Below are positions 1 to 7,730 of a stretch of DNA of 64,000 nt, piece after piece. The DNA lies in assembly GCA_963761425.1 (NCBI GenBank), contig CAVXGQ010000004.1:310001-374000 (forward strand), given 5' to 3'. The DNA is from Bog-793 sp963761425. Its GTDB lineage: Bacteria > Actinomycetota > Acidimicrobiia > Acidimicrobiales > Bog-793. The first letter of the stretch is position 1. Every line of letters begins with the position of its first letter. The notes beneath the pieces are model-generated. The model was not told the origin of the DNA. It saw nothing but the letters and a program-made list of their open reading frames with translations, and ran no database searches. Made by a program: the position numbers and the translations under genes.

Positions 1-191
1 CCTCGGCGCAAAGGCGGTAAGGGCCCAACGGTCCGCACCGCCAGCGAAGCCTCGAGGCGGGCGAGCGCGGGGTACAGCGAACCGAAGGACAGGTTGGACA
101 GAACGCCGAAGTTCTCGCGCAGAGACTTGCGGATCTCGTAGCCGTGCATCGGCCGATCCTTGAGCAGTCCAAGGATCGCGAGTTCGAGCAT
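1..191 (-). CDS. PadR-family transcriptional regulator (partial, N-terminus)
   Basis: Only the first 63 codons lie in the window; the gene runs off the left edge. Starting at the ATG at 189-191 the protein begins MLELAILGLL, then has MHGYEI (residues 15-20) and GSLYPALARLE (37-47). These are the helices of the PadR winged-helix DNA-binding domain. PadR proteins are usually dimeric repressors that release DNA on ligand binding; the ligand here is unknown. A perfect inverted repeat lies 22 bp upstream and may be its own operator. The family call is firm; the target is inferred. Confidence 0.85.
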   Translation of the reverse strand, partial: MLELAILGLLKDRPMHGYEIRKSLRENFGVLSNLSFGSLYPALARLEASLAVRTVGPLPPLRR

Positions 192-213
192 CCGGCAATA
201 GTAGCAGCCGATG

Positions 214-226
214 TATCGACTCGATA
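214..226. promoter_or_regulatory. Candidate PadR operator (inverted repeat)
   Basis: Perfect palindrome TATCGA-C-TCGATA between the divergent PadR gene and DUF5318, followed by a further half-site-like TGTCGAT. Position just upstream of a PadR gene suggests autoregulation; this is inference from position and symmetry. Confidence 0.5.
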
Positions 227-308
227 TGTCGATTTCGTGACGAGCCAGCCGGAACGCTCCACATGGTCTCACGGCGCTCGGCGGCGTCGGGCGGACAGAG
301 AGCACGGG

Positions 309-320
309 TAACCTGTCGCC
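309..320 (+). promoter_or_regulatory. -10 element placing a leaderless start for the DUF5318 gene
   Basis: TAACCT at 309-314 lies exactly 6 nt before the GTG start at 321, so transcription would begin at or next to the start codon. No Shine-Dalgarno sequence is present. The same arrangement recurs at other genes in the window. Confidence 0.5.
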
Positions 321-737
321 GTGCGACCGGAAGCCGAGTCTGCTGCCCGTCGTTGGACACCGACGGGTCTCGGACAGATCGAGTATCGACTGGCACGAGA
401 CGCGGTGGTGCGCGAGTACCGACGGGGCCGACTGTCGAGGCTGGAGGTCTGCGACGCTCACCCAGAGCTGATGCGCGTGGCACGCAACTTGGGCCGGGTC
501 ACCGAGGTCGACTGTCCCATCTGTGACGAGGCCAAACTGGTGCACGTCGCCTTCGCTTTCGGTCCCCGCCTGCCTCCGTGTGGGAGAGCGCTCGAGATGG
601 ACGGCGAACTGCACTCGCTCGCGCGTAACCGTGACGACGTCGCGTTTTACGTCGTCGAGGTCTGTACGAACTGCTCGTGGAATCACCTGGTGAGGATGTT
701 CACGGCACGGACGGCACGCGCCCGCTCGTTTGTCTGA
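321..737 (+). CDS. DUF5318 family protein (putative zinc ribbon)
   Basis: A 138-aa protein with GTG start. It has two Cys pairs, CPIC near residue 65 and CTNC near residue 115, and the conserved stretch FYVVEVCTNCSWNHL, which match the actinobacterial DUF5318 family. The paired CxxC motifs suggest a structural zinc site, but no biochemical role is known. It sits between a PadR gene and panB, upstream of the rpsF operon; a PadR/DUF5318 neighbourhood near rpsF is common in actinobacteria. GTG at 321 was chosen because a -10 hexamer ends 6 nt before it. Confidence 0.8.
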   Translation: MRPEAESAARRWTPTGLGQIEYRLARDAVVREYRRGRLSRLEVCDAHPELMRVARNLGRVTEVDCPICDEAKLVHVAFAFGPRLPPCGRALEMDGELHSLARNRDDVAFYVVEVCTNCSWNHLVRMFTARTARARSFV

Positions 738-850
738 CTGAGGGTTTCCGAGAGCCAGCGCCCGGATAAGTCGTGACGCCTGGAGGATGAGGTCCAGGTA
801 CCCTGGGACGGTCGCCGGCAGCCGCGCGCGCTGGACGACAGGAGGTCGAG

Positions 851-1702
851 ATGCGAGATTCCGTGTCAGTCCCGTCGATCGCTGGCCGCAAACGGGCCCG
901 GGGCGCGTCGCCGATCGTCATGGTGACGGCGTATGACACCCCGTTCGCGCGGATCGTCGACGATGCCGGCGTCGACATCATCCTGGTCGGCGACTCCGTC
1001 GGGAACAACGTGTTGGGTTACGAGAACTCGCTGGCCGTCGACCTGGGCCAGATGGTCCATCACGTCGGCGCGGTCGCCCGTGCCAAACCGGGCGCGCTCG
1101 TTGTCGGCGACCTGCCCTGGATGAGTTATCACGTCGATTTGCCGAGCACGCTGCGCAACGCCGCGGCGCTGGTGCGCGCCGGAGCGGAGGCCGTGAAGCT
1201 GGAAGGGGGACGGCGTCGGGTTCCGGCCGTCCGGGCGATTCTTGATGCCGAGATTCCCGTGATGGGCCACCTCGGGCTGACCCCGCAGTCGCGACACATG
1301 ATGGGCGGCTTTTCCATTCAGGGTAGGAGCGCCGAGGCGGCGCGGGAACTTGAACTCGACGCCCGCGCGCTCGCCGAAGCGGGATGTTTCGCGATCGTGC
1401 TGGAAGGTATCCCGGACCTCGTGGCGAAGAGGGTGACCGAGGCGGTCGACATCCCGACGATCGGCATCGGAGCCGGTCCCGAGTGCGATGGCCAGGTGCT
1501 CGTTCTGCACGACCTGCTCGGTCTTTCCTACGGGCATGTGCCCAAGTTCGTTCGCCGCTACGCGGATCTCTCCGCGGTCGCCCGCGAGGCGGTTGCGGGT
1601 TTCGCCACGGACGTGCGTTCGGGCAGCTACCCGTCACCCGACGAGACGTACCACGCGTCGCCCGATCTGCAGCGGGAGCTCGGAGGCAGTCCCCCGCGGT
1701 GA
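851..1702 (+). CDS. panB: 3-methyl-2-oxobutanoate hydroxymethyltransferase
   Basis: 283-aa PanB. It transfers a hydroxymethyl group from 5,10-methylenetetrahydrofolate to 2-oxoisovalerate to give ketopantoate, the first committed step of pantothenate and CoA synthesis, in the cytosol. The TIM-barrel family motifs are present: VMVTAYD near residue 23, ILVGDSVG near residue 45 (Asp ligand of the Mg ion), AVKLEGG near residue 115, MGHLGLTPQ near 135 and the C-terminal GIGAGPECDGQVLVLHDLLG. Length is normal. A strong ribosome site (AGGAGGT) lies 5 nt before the ATG. No other pan gene is adjacent. Confidence 0.95.
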   Translation: MRDSVSVPSIAGRKRARGASPIVMVTAYDTPFARIVDDAGVDIILVGDSVGNNVLGYENSLAVDLGQMVHHVGAVARAKPGALVVGDLPWMSYHVDLPSTLRNAAALVRAGAEAVKLEGGRRRVPAVRAILDAEIPVMGHLGLTPQSRHMMGGFSIQGRSAEAARELELDARALAEAGCFAIVLEGIPDLVAKRVTEAVDIPTIGIGAGPECDGQVLVLHDLLGLSYGHVPKFVRRYADLSAVAREAVAGFATDVRSGSYPSPDETYHASPDLQRELGGSPPR

Positions 1703-1792
1703 GCCGCCGGGAGGATGTCGGTAGGGGAAGCGATACCGCCGGCTGCGAGAATTTGCGATCTGGTACTGGCGGGGAGAACAGGAGTCTTCGGC

Positions 1793-1880
1793 TACCATGA
1801 CGAGGTTATATTCACCCCTGCCCCGGCGGGACCGGGGTCCCGGACGTTAACCATGCCGGGTCCGAAGGAGGTGAGCCGCC
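1793..1880 (+). promoter_or_regulatory. rpsF operon promoter and structured leader
   Basis: A -10-like TACCAT lies at 1793-1798 (a second option is TATATT at 1807-1812). The roughly 75-nt leader contains a perfect 6-bp hairpin, CCCCGG (1821-1826) pairing with CCGGGG (1832-1837), and a second CCCGG/CCGGG pairing before the ribosome site AAGGAGGTGA at 1864-1873. Ribosomal operons of this type are often autoregulated by an S6:S18-binding leader RNA; whether this is one is unproven. Confidence 0.4.
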
Positions 1881-2222
1881 CTGCGGCCCTACGAGATTGC
1901 TGTCATTTTCGATGTCGGCCTGGACGAGAACGACATGCGAGCGACGACCGACCGCGTCGCGGAGCTCGTGCGCTCGCGGGGAGGATCCGTTGGTCACATC
2001 GAGCGCTGGGGTCGTCGGACCTTCGCCTACGAGCTGAAGCACAAGACCGAAGGCTTCTACCTCTTCATGGAAGTCGTCGCGGAACCGGAGGCGATGGCCG
2101 AAGTCGATCGGATGCTTGCGCTCACCGACGAGGTGTTGCGCCATCGGGTCATCCGCCAATCAGACAAGTTGGCCAGCCGCATCCATCCCGGTGAGGCGGC
2201 GAGTGACGGCCAGTCGGGCTAA
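1881..2222 (+). CDS. rpsF: 30S ribosomal protein bS6 (CTG start)
   Basis: bS6 of the small ribosomal subunit, 113 aa; it pairs with bS18 on the 16S platform. The frame reads LRPYEIAVIFD from the CTG at 1881, which aligns with the usual M-R-x-Y-E N-terminus. An in-frame TGA at 1872-1874 excludes any upstream start, and the first ATG (1935) would delete the first beta strand. GGAGG at 1866-1870 serves the CTG with 10-nt spacing. So a CTG start is the best reading. First gene of rpsF-ssb-rpsR-rplI. Confidence 0.9.
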   Translation: MRPYEIAVIFDVGLDENDMRATTDRVAELVRSRGGSVGHIERWGRRTFAYELKHKTEGFYLFMEVVAEPEAMAEVDRMLALTDEVLRHRVIRQSDKLASRIHPGEAASDGQSG

Positions 2223-2242
2223 TCGAGAAAACGGAGACGAAG

Positions 2243-2707
2243 ATGGCGAACGGCAACACGGTCGTGCTCGTCGGGAACGTGACAAGGGATCCAGAACTGC
2301 GTTTCACGCCGGCGGGCCAAGCGACCGCGAGCTTCGGGCTGGCTGTCAACCGACGTTGGCAGAATCGCCAGACCCAAGAGTGGGAGGAAGCAACCTCGTT
2401 CTTCGACGTGGTTTGCTGGCGTGAGATGGCCGAGAATGTCAGTGAGTCGCTCGTGAAGGGTGCTCGGGTCATCGTGACGGGGCGACTCGAGCAACGTTCT
2501 TGGGAGACGCCGGACGGCGACAAGCGCACCAAGGTCGAGGTGATCGCTGACGAACTCGGGCCGAGTCTGCGCTGGGCCACCGCACAGATCGTGAAGAACG
2601 AGCGGCGGGGTCCCGGGGGTGACACCCGGCCCTCAGCTGGCGCCCCGAGGCCAGATCGCGCCGCCGCGCCTCAGCCGGCGGTCGGCGAGGACGAGGAGCC
2701 TTTTTGA
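2243..2707 (+). CDS. ssb: Single-stranded DNA-binding protein
   Basis: 154-aa SSB, a homotetramer that coats single-stranded DNA in replication, repair and recombination. An N-terminal OB fold (residues 1-110: NTVVLVGNVTRDPELRFTPAG and WEEATSFFDVVCWREMAENV regions) is followed by a short Pro/Ala-rich linker and the acidic tip EDEEPF. That tip is the standard docking site for partner proteins. It lies in the ribosomal operon between rpsF and rpsR, as in most bacteria. The stop codon overlaps the rpsR start (TGATG). Confidence 0.96.
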   Translation: MANGNTVVLVGNVTRDPELRFTPAGQATASFGLAVNRRWQNRQTQEWEEATSFFDVVCWREMAENVSESLVKGARVIVTGRLEQRSWETPDGDKRTKVEVIADELGPSLRWATAQIVKNERRGPGGDTRPSAGAPRPDRAAAPQPAVGEDEEPF

Positions 2708-3177
2708 TGGCGAGAAACAACGATAGAGAACGCTCGACGCGTCGAGTCCCGAAGGACAACCTCAGGCGGACCAAGAAGAAGGTTTGTGTTTTTTGCAAGG
2801 ACCGGATCGACTATGTCGACTACAAGGACGTGAACCTGCTGCGCAAGTTCATGTCCGATCGCGGCAAGATCCGTGCCCGGCGGGTGTCGGGTAACTGCGC
2901 CCAGCACCAGCGTGACGTGGCGACGGCGATCAAGATGACCCGCGAGCTCGCGCTGCTGCCCTACACGCAGCGGACGACGAGCGAGCGCCCCGGTGGACGG
3001 GGTGGTGGGCGTGGCGGTGGACACGGATCGGGATACTCGCGGCTATCAGAACGGCCGGTGACCCGAGTCGCGGTCGTCGAGTTGCCAGAGGAGCCTGAGG
3101 TCGAGAGCAACGTCGACGACGTGGTCGAAGAGGCCGCAGACGGCGCCGAGACTGAGGGGCCGGAGATCTCCGCGTGA
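2707..3177 (+). CDS. rpsR: 30S ribosomal protein bS18 with long C-terminal extension
   Basis: bS18, the partner of bS6 on the 30S platform. The core (residues about 1-90) carries KVCVFC (C27, C30) and C64/H67, so it is the zinc-binding type. Typical bS18 is about 75-90 aa; this one is 156 aa. The extra part is a Gly/Arg-rich stretch (residues 96-110, GGRGGGRGGGHG-like) followed by an acidic stretch (125-153). ATG at 2707 overlaps the ssb stop; a TTG 3 nt earlier is less likely. The 3' end overlaps rplI by 4 nt. Core identity is secure; the role of the tail is unknown. Confidence 0.93.
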   Translation: MARNNDRERSTRRVPKDNLRRTKKKVCVFCKDRIDYVDYKDVNLLRKFMSDRGKIRARRVSGNCAQHQRDVATAIKMTRELALLPYTQRTTSERPGGRGGGRGGGHGSGYSRLSERPVTRVAVVELPEEPEVESNVDDVVEEAADGAETEGPEISA

Positions 3178-3617
3178 AGATCGTCCTGCGGACCGACATC
3201 GAGGGCATTGGCAAGCGGGGTGACGTCGTCGAGGTGAGCGACGGCCACGCCCGGAACTTCCTCTTGCCCTCGGGCAGAGCGATCGTGGCGACGCATCACA
3301 TCTCGGAACAGGCGACGGCGATGCGCCGCGCCCGCGATGTCGCCGATCAGCGTGCTCGGGAAGCTGCTGAATCGACGGCGCGGCAACTCGTGCCGGTGGT
3401 GATCACCGTCAACGCCCATGTTGGCAAGGCGGGCCGACTGTTCGGATCGGTGACGCCGGCGGAGATCGTCGCCGCGGTGGAGGCCCAGACCTCGGTGGTG
3501 CTCGACCGGCACAAGCTCGTCATCCACGAGCCGATCAAGTCAGTGGGGACGCATGAAGTTGGCGTCCATCTCCATCCCGAGGTTGAGTTCGTGCTCACCG
3601 TGGAGGTCGTCGGCTAG
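3174..3617 (+). CDS. rplI: 50S ribosomal protein bL9
   Basis: 147-aa bL9, which binds 23S rRNA near the L1 stalk and helps maintain reading frame. The N-terminal domain begins MKIVLRTDIEGIGKRGDVVEVSDGHARN and continues FLLPSGRA, the family signature; a long connecting helix (residues about 42-75) leads to the C-terminal domain. The GTG start overlaps the rpsR stop by 4 nt (GTGA), so translation is probably coupled. Last gene of the operon before a hairpin and dnaB. Confidence 0.95.
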   Translation: MKIVLRTDIEGIGKRGDVVEVSDGHARNFLLPSGRAIVATHHISEQATAMRRARDVADQRAREAAESTARQLVPVVITVNAHVGKAGRLFGSVTPAEIVAAVEAQTSVVLDRHKLVIHEPIKSVGTHEVGVHLHPEVEFVLTVEVVG

Positions 3618-3770
3618 GCACATTAGGTCAAATGTGACCCCGAGCTTCGAGTTCGAGAGGGACCGTTACACCGGTTTCGTACGGTTCGAAGGCGTGAACG
3701 AGCGGCCGGAAGGGCAGGTGCGACCCGGGCAGCCTGCGGAACCGACGGATTCACCCCAGTCCTCCACCGG

Positions 3771-3793
3771 AAACCCACAGCATGGCTGGGTTT
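3771..3793 (+). terminator. Putative terminator after rplI
   Basis: Perfect 7-bp inverted repeat AAACCCA (3771-3777) and TGGGTTT (3787-3793) with a 9-nt loop, then TATT. It sits in the 222-bp gap between rplI and dnaB. The stem is AT-richer than the surroundings and the T tract is short, so termination strength is uncertain. Confidence 0.45.
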
Positions 3794-3839
3794 ATTCGCA
3801 GGATGTGCTTCTGGCAATTCGCAGCTGCTCGGGTGCAGT

Positions 3840-5225
3840 GTGAGTCCGGCCATGTTGCAGTCGTTTGAAGACACCAGACGGCGCCCCCGTCAATCTGCAG
3901 TCCCTGCGGTCGCCCCACGTGTCCCGCCGCACAACCTGGAAGCGGAGGAGTCACTCCTCGGGGCGATGCTGCTCTCTCGCGACGCGATTGCCACCGCGAT
4001 CGAGAAATGTTCGCCAGCCGACTTCTACAAGCCGTCGCACGGACAGATCTTCGGCGCGATCACGGCGCTGTATTCCCAGGGCGAGCCCGCTGACGCCGTC
4101 ACCGTGGCCGAGGAGCTGCGACGGGCCGGGACCCTGGAGGAAGTCGGCGGCGCCGCCATGCTCGGATCGCTGCAGTCGAACACCCCGGCTATCTCGAGTG
4201 CCGGCCGCTACGCCCGCATCGTCGAGGAGAACTCGCTGTTGCGTCGCCTGATCGGTGTGGCCCAGGAGATCGCGGAGATCGGCTACGGGCTGCCGGGCGA
4301 CGTGACGAACGCGATCGACCAGGCCGAGGCGATGGTCTTCGAGGTCGCCCAGCGCCGGTCGGTGGACAGCATCGTCTCGTTGCACGATCTGCTTGGTCGC
4401 AGTCTGGACCGGTTGGAGGAGCTCTACGACCAACGCCTGAGGATTACTGGGGTGCCGACCGGTTACACAGATCTCGATGAACACCTTTCCGGACTGCAGC
4501 CGTCGAACCTCGTCGTTGTCGGGGGCCGACCGTCGATGGGCAAGACTGCTTTCGCGCTCGGCCTAGCGGCCAACGCGGCCATGCTGGGCACCCCGGTGCT
4601 CTTCTTTTCGTTGGAGATGAGCCACCTCGAAGTGGCGCAGCGTGTGCTGTGCGCCGAGGCGCGGGTTGATTCTTCCCGGATGCGTAACGGCCAGTTGTTG
4701 GAGGCCGACTGGCCGAAGATCTCGAGCGCCATCGGCCGGATCGGGAGTGCGCCGCTCCATATCGACGACAACCCGAACGTGACGGTGATGGACATCCGAG
4801 CCAAGTCGCGCCGGATGCGGGCCCGTGACGGCCTCGGTCTGGTGGTCGTCGACTACCTCCAGCTGATGAGCGGGCGAACCGGCGCCGAGAACCGCCAGGT
4901 CGAGATCTCCGAGATCAGCCGGGGACTGAAGATCCTCGCCCGCGAACTCGAGATCCCCGTCGTCGCCCTCAGCCAGCTGTCACGGGGGCTGGAGAGTCGT
5001 GCCGACAAGCGTCCGATGCTCGCCGACCTGCGTGAATCCGGCGCGATCGAACAAGATGCCGATGTCGTGATGTTCATCTACCGGGACGAGATCTACAACC
5101 CGGACTCGCCGGACCGCGGCGCAGCCGAGATCCACATCGCCAAGCACCGCAACGGCCCGACCGGCGCGGTGCAGCTCGCGTTCGTCACCAACTACGCGCG
5201 CTTCGCCAACATGGCGCGGGTCTAG
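3840..5225 (+). CDS. dnaB: Replicative DNA helicase DnaB
   Basis: 461-aa hexameric helicase that unwinds the fork ahead of DNA polymerase III. The N-terminal primase-interaction domain (PPHNLEAEESLLGAML, residues about 28-43) is followed by the RecA-like domain with Walker A GGRPSMGKTAF (near 225), Walker B VVVDYLQLM (near 340) and the C-terminal SGAIEQDADVVMFIYRDE. No intein is present, although dnaB is a common intein site. GTG at 3840 and ATG at 3852 are both possible starts and neither has a good ribosome site. It follows rplI, as in many bacteria. Confidence 0.95.
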   Translation: MSPAMLQSFEDTRRRPRQSAVPAVAPRVPPHNLEAEESLLGAMLLSRDAIATAIEKCSPADFYKPSHGQIFGAITALYSQGEPADAVTVAEELRRAGTLEEVGGAAMLGSLQSNTPAISSAGRYARIVEENSLLRRLIGVAQEIAEIGYGLPGDVTNAIDQAEAMVFEVAQRRSVDSIVSLHDLLGRSLDRLEELYDQRLRITGVPTGYTDLDEHLSGLQPSNLVVVGGRPSMGKTAFALGLAANAAMLGTPVLFFSLEMSHLEVAQRVLCAEARVDSSRMRNGQLLEADWPKISSAIGRIGSAPLHIDDNPNVTVMDIRAKSRRMRARDGLGLVVVDYLQLMSGRTGAENRQVEISEISRGLKILARELEIPVVALSQLSRGLESRADKRPMLADLRESGAIEQDADVVMFIYRDEIYNPDSPDRGAAEIHIAKHRNGPTGAVQLAFVTNYARFANMARV

Positions 5226-5247
5226 TTCTCGGCCCTTCGATTTTCAT

Positions 5248-5274
5248 ACAGGAGGCTCACAGGATTTTCTCAGC
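5248..5274 (+). promoter_or_regulatory. Direct repeats upstream of the response regulator (OmpR-type site)
   Basis: ACAGG at 5248-5252 and 5259-5263 and a related TCAGC at 5270-5274 are spaced exactly 11 bp apart on the same strand. OmpR/PhoB-family regulators bind tandem half-sites of about 10-11 bp, so these may be an autoregulatory site for the gene starting at 5296. Confidence 0.4.
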
Positions 5275-5295
5275 CGGACGGGGCATGATCGCCCG

Positions 5296-5994
5296 GTGAG
5301 CGCTCCGGCCGGCCGTGTCCTCGTCGTGGACGACGAGGCGAACATCACCGACCTGGTCGCGACCGCGCTCCGTTACGAGGGGTTCGAGGTGACGACGGCC
5401 CAGTGTGGACGGGCCGCGCTGAACGAGGTCGAATCGGCCCGGCCCGACCTGCTGATCCTGGATGTGATGCTCCCCGACCTCGACGGGTTCGAGGTGGCGA
5501 GACGGATCCGCCAGGACGGACGGCGGGTGCCGATCCTGTTCCTCACCGCCAAGGACGCCACCGAGGACAAGGTTCGGGGGTTGACGCTGGGTGGCGATGA
5601 CTACGTGACGAAGCCGTTCAGCCTGGAAGAGCTGATCGCCCGGGTGCGCGCGGTGCTGCGGCGGGTGGCCGGGGGGGTCGGCGCCCCCTCGCGTCTCGTC
5701 TTCGCCGACCTCGAGCTCGACGAGGAGACCCACGAGGTGTTTCGCGGGCAGACGCCCATCGAGCTCACGCCCACGGAGTTCAAGCTGCTCCGGTATTTCT
5801 TGTTGAACCCGCGCCGGGTGCTCTCGAAAGCCCAGATCCTCGACTACGTGTGGGAGTACGACTTCGGCGGCGACGCCAATGTGGTCGAGACTTACGTGAG
5901 CTACCTGCGCAAGAAGGTCGACAGGCTGGGGCCGCCGCTGATTCACACCCTGCGTGGTGTCGGATACAGCCTGCGGAACCCGGCAACCAGCTAG
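5296..5994 (+). CDS. OmpR-family two-component response regulator
   Basis: 232 aa. The receiver domain (residues 1-120) has the acidic pair in VVDDE, the phospho-acceptor Asp in LILDVMLPDLDGFE, the Thr in FLTAKDA and the Lys in DDYVTKPF. A winged-helix DNA-binding domain (about 130-230) carries ELTPTEFKLLRYFLLNPRRVLSK and VETYVSYLRKKVD. It should be phosphorylated by the kinase encoded 9 nt downstream and act as a DNA-binding regulator. It resembles actinobacterial TrcR/TcrX-type regulators. GTG start; the signal and regulon cannot be read from the sequence. Confidence 0.92.
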   Translation: MSAPAGRVLVVDDEANITDLVATALRYEGFEVTTAQCGRAALNEVESARPDLLILDVMLPDLDGFEVARRIRQDGRRVPILFLTAKDATEDKVRGLTLGGDDYVTKPFSLEELIARVRAVLRRVAGGVGAPSRLVFADLELDEETHEVFRGQTPIELTPTEFKLLRYFLLNPRRVLSKAQILDYVWEYDFGGDANVVETYVSYLRKKVDRLGPPLIHTLRGVGYSLRNPATS

Positions 5995-6003
5995 GGCCGC
6001 CCG

Positions 6004-7542
6004 ATGCGATGGTTCCAGTCGACGCGAGCCGTTGTCTCGTCGCTTGGGGGCCGACTGCGCCGCATGTCGCTGCGGGCGCGTCTGTCGCTCGGTCTGGTGC
6101 TCATCGTCGGGGTCGGTCTGGTCGTCGCCGACATCGTCATCTACCAGCAGGTTCAGTCTTATTTGGTCGGCCAGGTCGACTCCGAGCTGAACACGGCCCT
6201 GCCGTCCGTCGTGGCACAGCTCCGGTCGGGTGGCACGTTCCAGGGAAACTTCGGTTTCGGCCCGGATACGCCATCCGGTACCTGTGGCGCGCTCATCGAC
6301 TCGACAGGGATCGTGGTCGAAACGCCGGTCGCCAGCTTGGATGGACCGGCGCCGGACTTTCCCTCCAGCCTGCGCAACCCGTCGAGCTCCTCGACGGCCC
6401 GCTACTTCTCGGTCGGTGCCGAGGGCGATCCGTCCTTCCGCTATCAGGTCCTGGCCCAGCCGGTGATCATCAGCAGCCGTGGGGGTTTCGGCGGCCAGGC
6501 TCCCGGCTACGCCGTGGTGGCCATCCCGCTGACCTCGCTTGACAACACGCTCAGCCGACTGGTGACGATTGACCTCGCCGTCTCAGCGGTGGTGCTCCTG
6601 GCGCTCGCGGTCCTGGGCCTGGTAGTGGTGCGGGTCGGTATGCGACCGCTCGGGGAGATCGAGCGGACCGCCGCCGCGATCGCGGCCGGTGACCTCTCGC
6701 GCCGGGTCGAACGATCCGACGCCCACACCGAAGTAGGTCGTCTCGGGGCCTCCCTCAACGAGATGCTGGCCCAGATAGAGCAGGCCTTCGCCCAGCAGCA
6801 AGCCTCTGAAGCCCGCCTGCGCCAGTTTCTCGCCGACGCTTCGCATGAGCTGCGCACCCCCCTCACGTCGATCCGCGGCTACTCGGAGCTGTTCCGGCGG
6901 GGGGCCTCAGACCGGCCGAAGGACCTGGCCTCGGCGATGCGTCGCATCGAGGATGAGGCGGCGCGGATGGGCGTCCTCGTCGACGACCTGCTCTTGCTGG
7001 CTCGGCTGGACCAGGGCCGGCCCTTGGAGCGCGCCCCCGTCGACCTCGTGGCGATCGCGCGGGAGGTGACCGCGGACCTGGCCGTCATCGAGCCGGAACG
7101 GCCGATCACCTTTGAGGCGTCGACACCGATCATCGTGTCGGGCGACGAGCAACGGCTCCGCCAGGCCGTCGCCAACCTGATCCACAACGCCCTCGACCAC
7201 ACGCCAGCGGGCACTCCCGTCGAGATAGCCGTCCGAGTAGACGGCGACCGGGCGGTGCTCACCGTCGCGGATCACGGACCGGGGATCCCTCCGGAGCATC
7301 TCCCCCGGGTCTTCGAGCGCTTCTACCGCGCCGACCCCTCGCGGACCCGACAGAGCGGTGGGTTGGGTCTCGGTCTCGCCATCGTGTTGTCGATCACCGA
7401 GGCCCACGGCGGCACGACCCGCGCCGAGAGTGAAATGGGCCGCGGGGCGACCTTTATCGTCGAGCTCCCGATCGCTTCGCGGCCCGCGGACGCGGGGGAT
7501 GTCGACCCTGCCGCGCCAGCATCCGAGGGGCCTGCCCGCTAG
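6004..7542 (+). CDS. Two-component sensor histidine kinase
   Basis: 512-aa membrane kinase, partner of the preceding regulator. A first membrane helix (residues about 27-48) and a second (about 185-210) flank a 140-residue external sensor region with no recognised ligand domain. Then come a HAMP linker (VGMRPLGEIERTAAAIAAGDLSRR), the dimerisation/phospho-acceptor domain (FLADASHELRTPLTSIRGYSE, His near 283) and the ATPase domain with N box (NLIHNALDH), G1 box (ADHGPGIP), F box (FERFYR) and G2 box (GLGLGLAIV). All catalytic boxes are intact. Very Ala/Pro-rich tail. Confidence 0.93.
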   Translation: MRWFQSTRAVVSSLGGRLRRMSLRARLSLGLVLIVGVGLVVADIVIYQQVQSYLVGQVDSELNTALPSVVAQLRSGGTFQGNFGFGPDTPSGTCGALIDSTGIVVETPVASLDGPAPDFPSSLRNPSSSSTARYFSVGAEGDPSFRYQVLAQPVIISSRGGFGGQAPGYAVVAIPLTSLDNTLSRLVTIDLAVSAVVLLALAVLGLVVVRVGMRPLGEIERTAAAIAAGDLSRRVERSDAHTEVGRLGASLNEMLAQIEQAFAQQQASEARLRQFLADASHELRTPLTSIRGYSELFRRGASDRPKDLASAMRRIEDEAARMGVLVDDLLLLARLDQGRPLERAPVDLVAIAREVTADLAVIEPERPITFEASTPIIVSGDEQRLRQAVANLIHNALDHTPAGTPVEIAVRVDGDRAVLTVADHGPGIPPEHLPRVFERFYRADPSRTRQSGGLGLGLAIVLSITEAHGGTTRAESEMGRGATFIVELPIASRPADAGDVDPAAPASEGPAR

Positions 7543-7694
7543 TCGGGTGCGGCGAAGGAAGGTGCACTCAGTCCCGGTCTTGACGGTCGATGGGCGAAGG
7601 ACGCTCGCCGGCCGGGGCGGGGCCCACCGGATACGAGAGGATCGCAGCCGGCGGTGACCGGTTCCGGGGACGGGAGTCCTCGGAGTCCGAGCCG

Positions 7695-7730
7695 TTCAAA
7701 CTTCGGGTTGGCCCCCGGTACGATCGAGTC
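7695..7730 (+). promoter_or_regulatory. Promoter of the aldo/keto reductase gene (leaderless)
   Basis: TTCAAA (7695-7700), 18-nt spacer, TACGAT (7719-7724), then 6 nt to the ATG at 7731. Transcription would start at or beside the ATG, and there is no ribosome site. The rest of the 188-bp gap after the kinase gene shows no gene. Confidence 0.5.
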
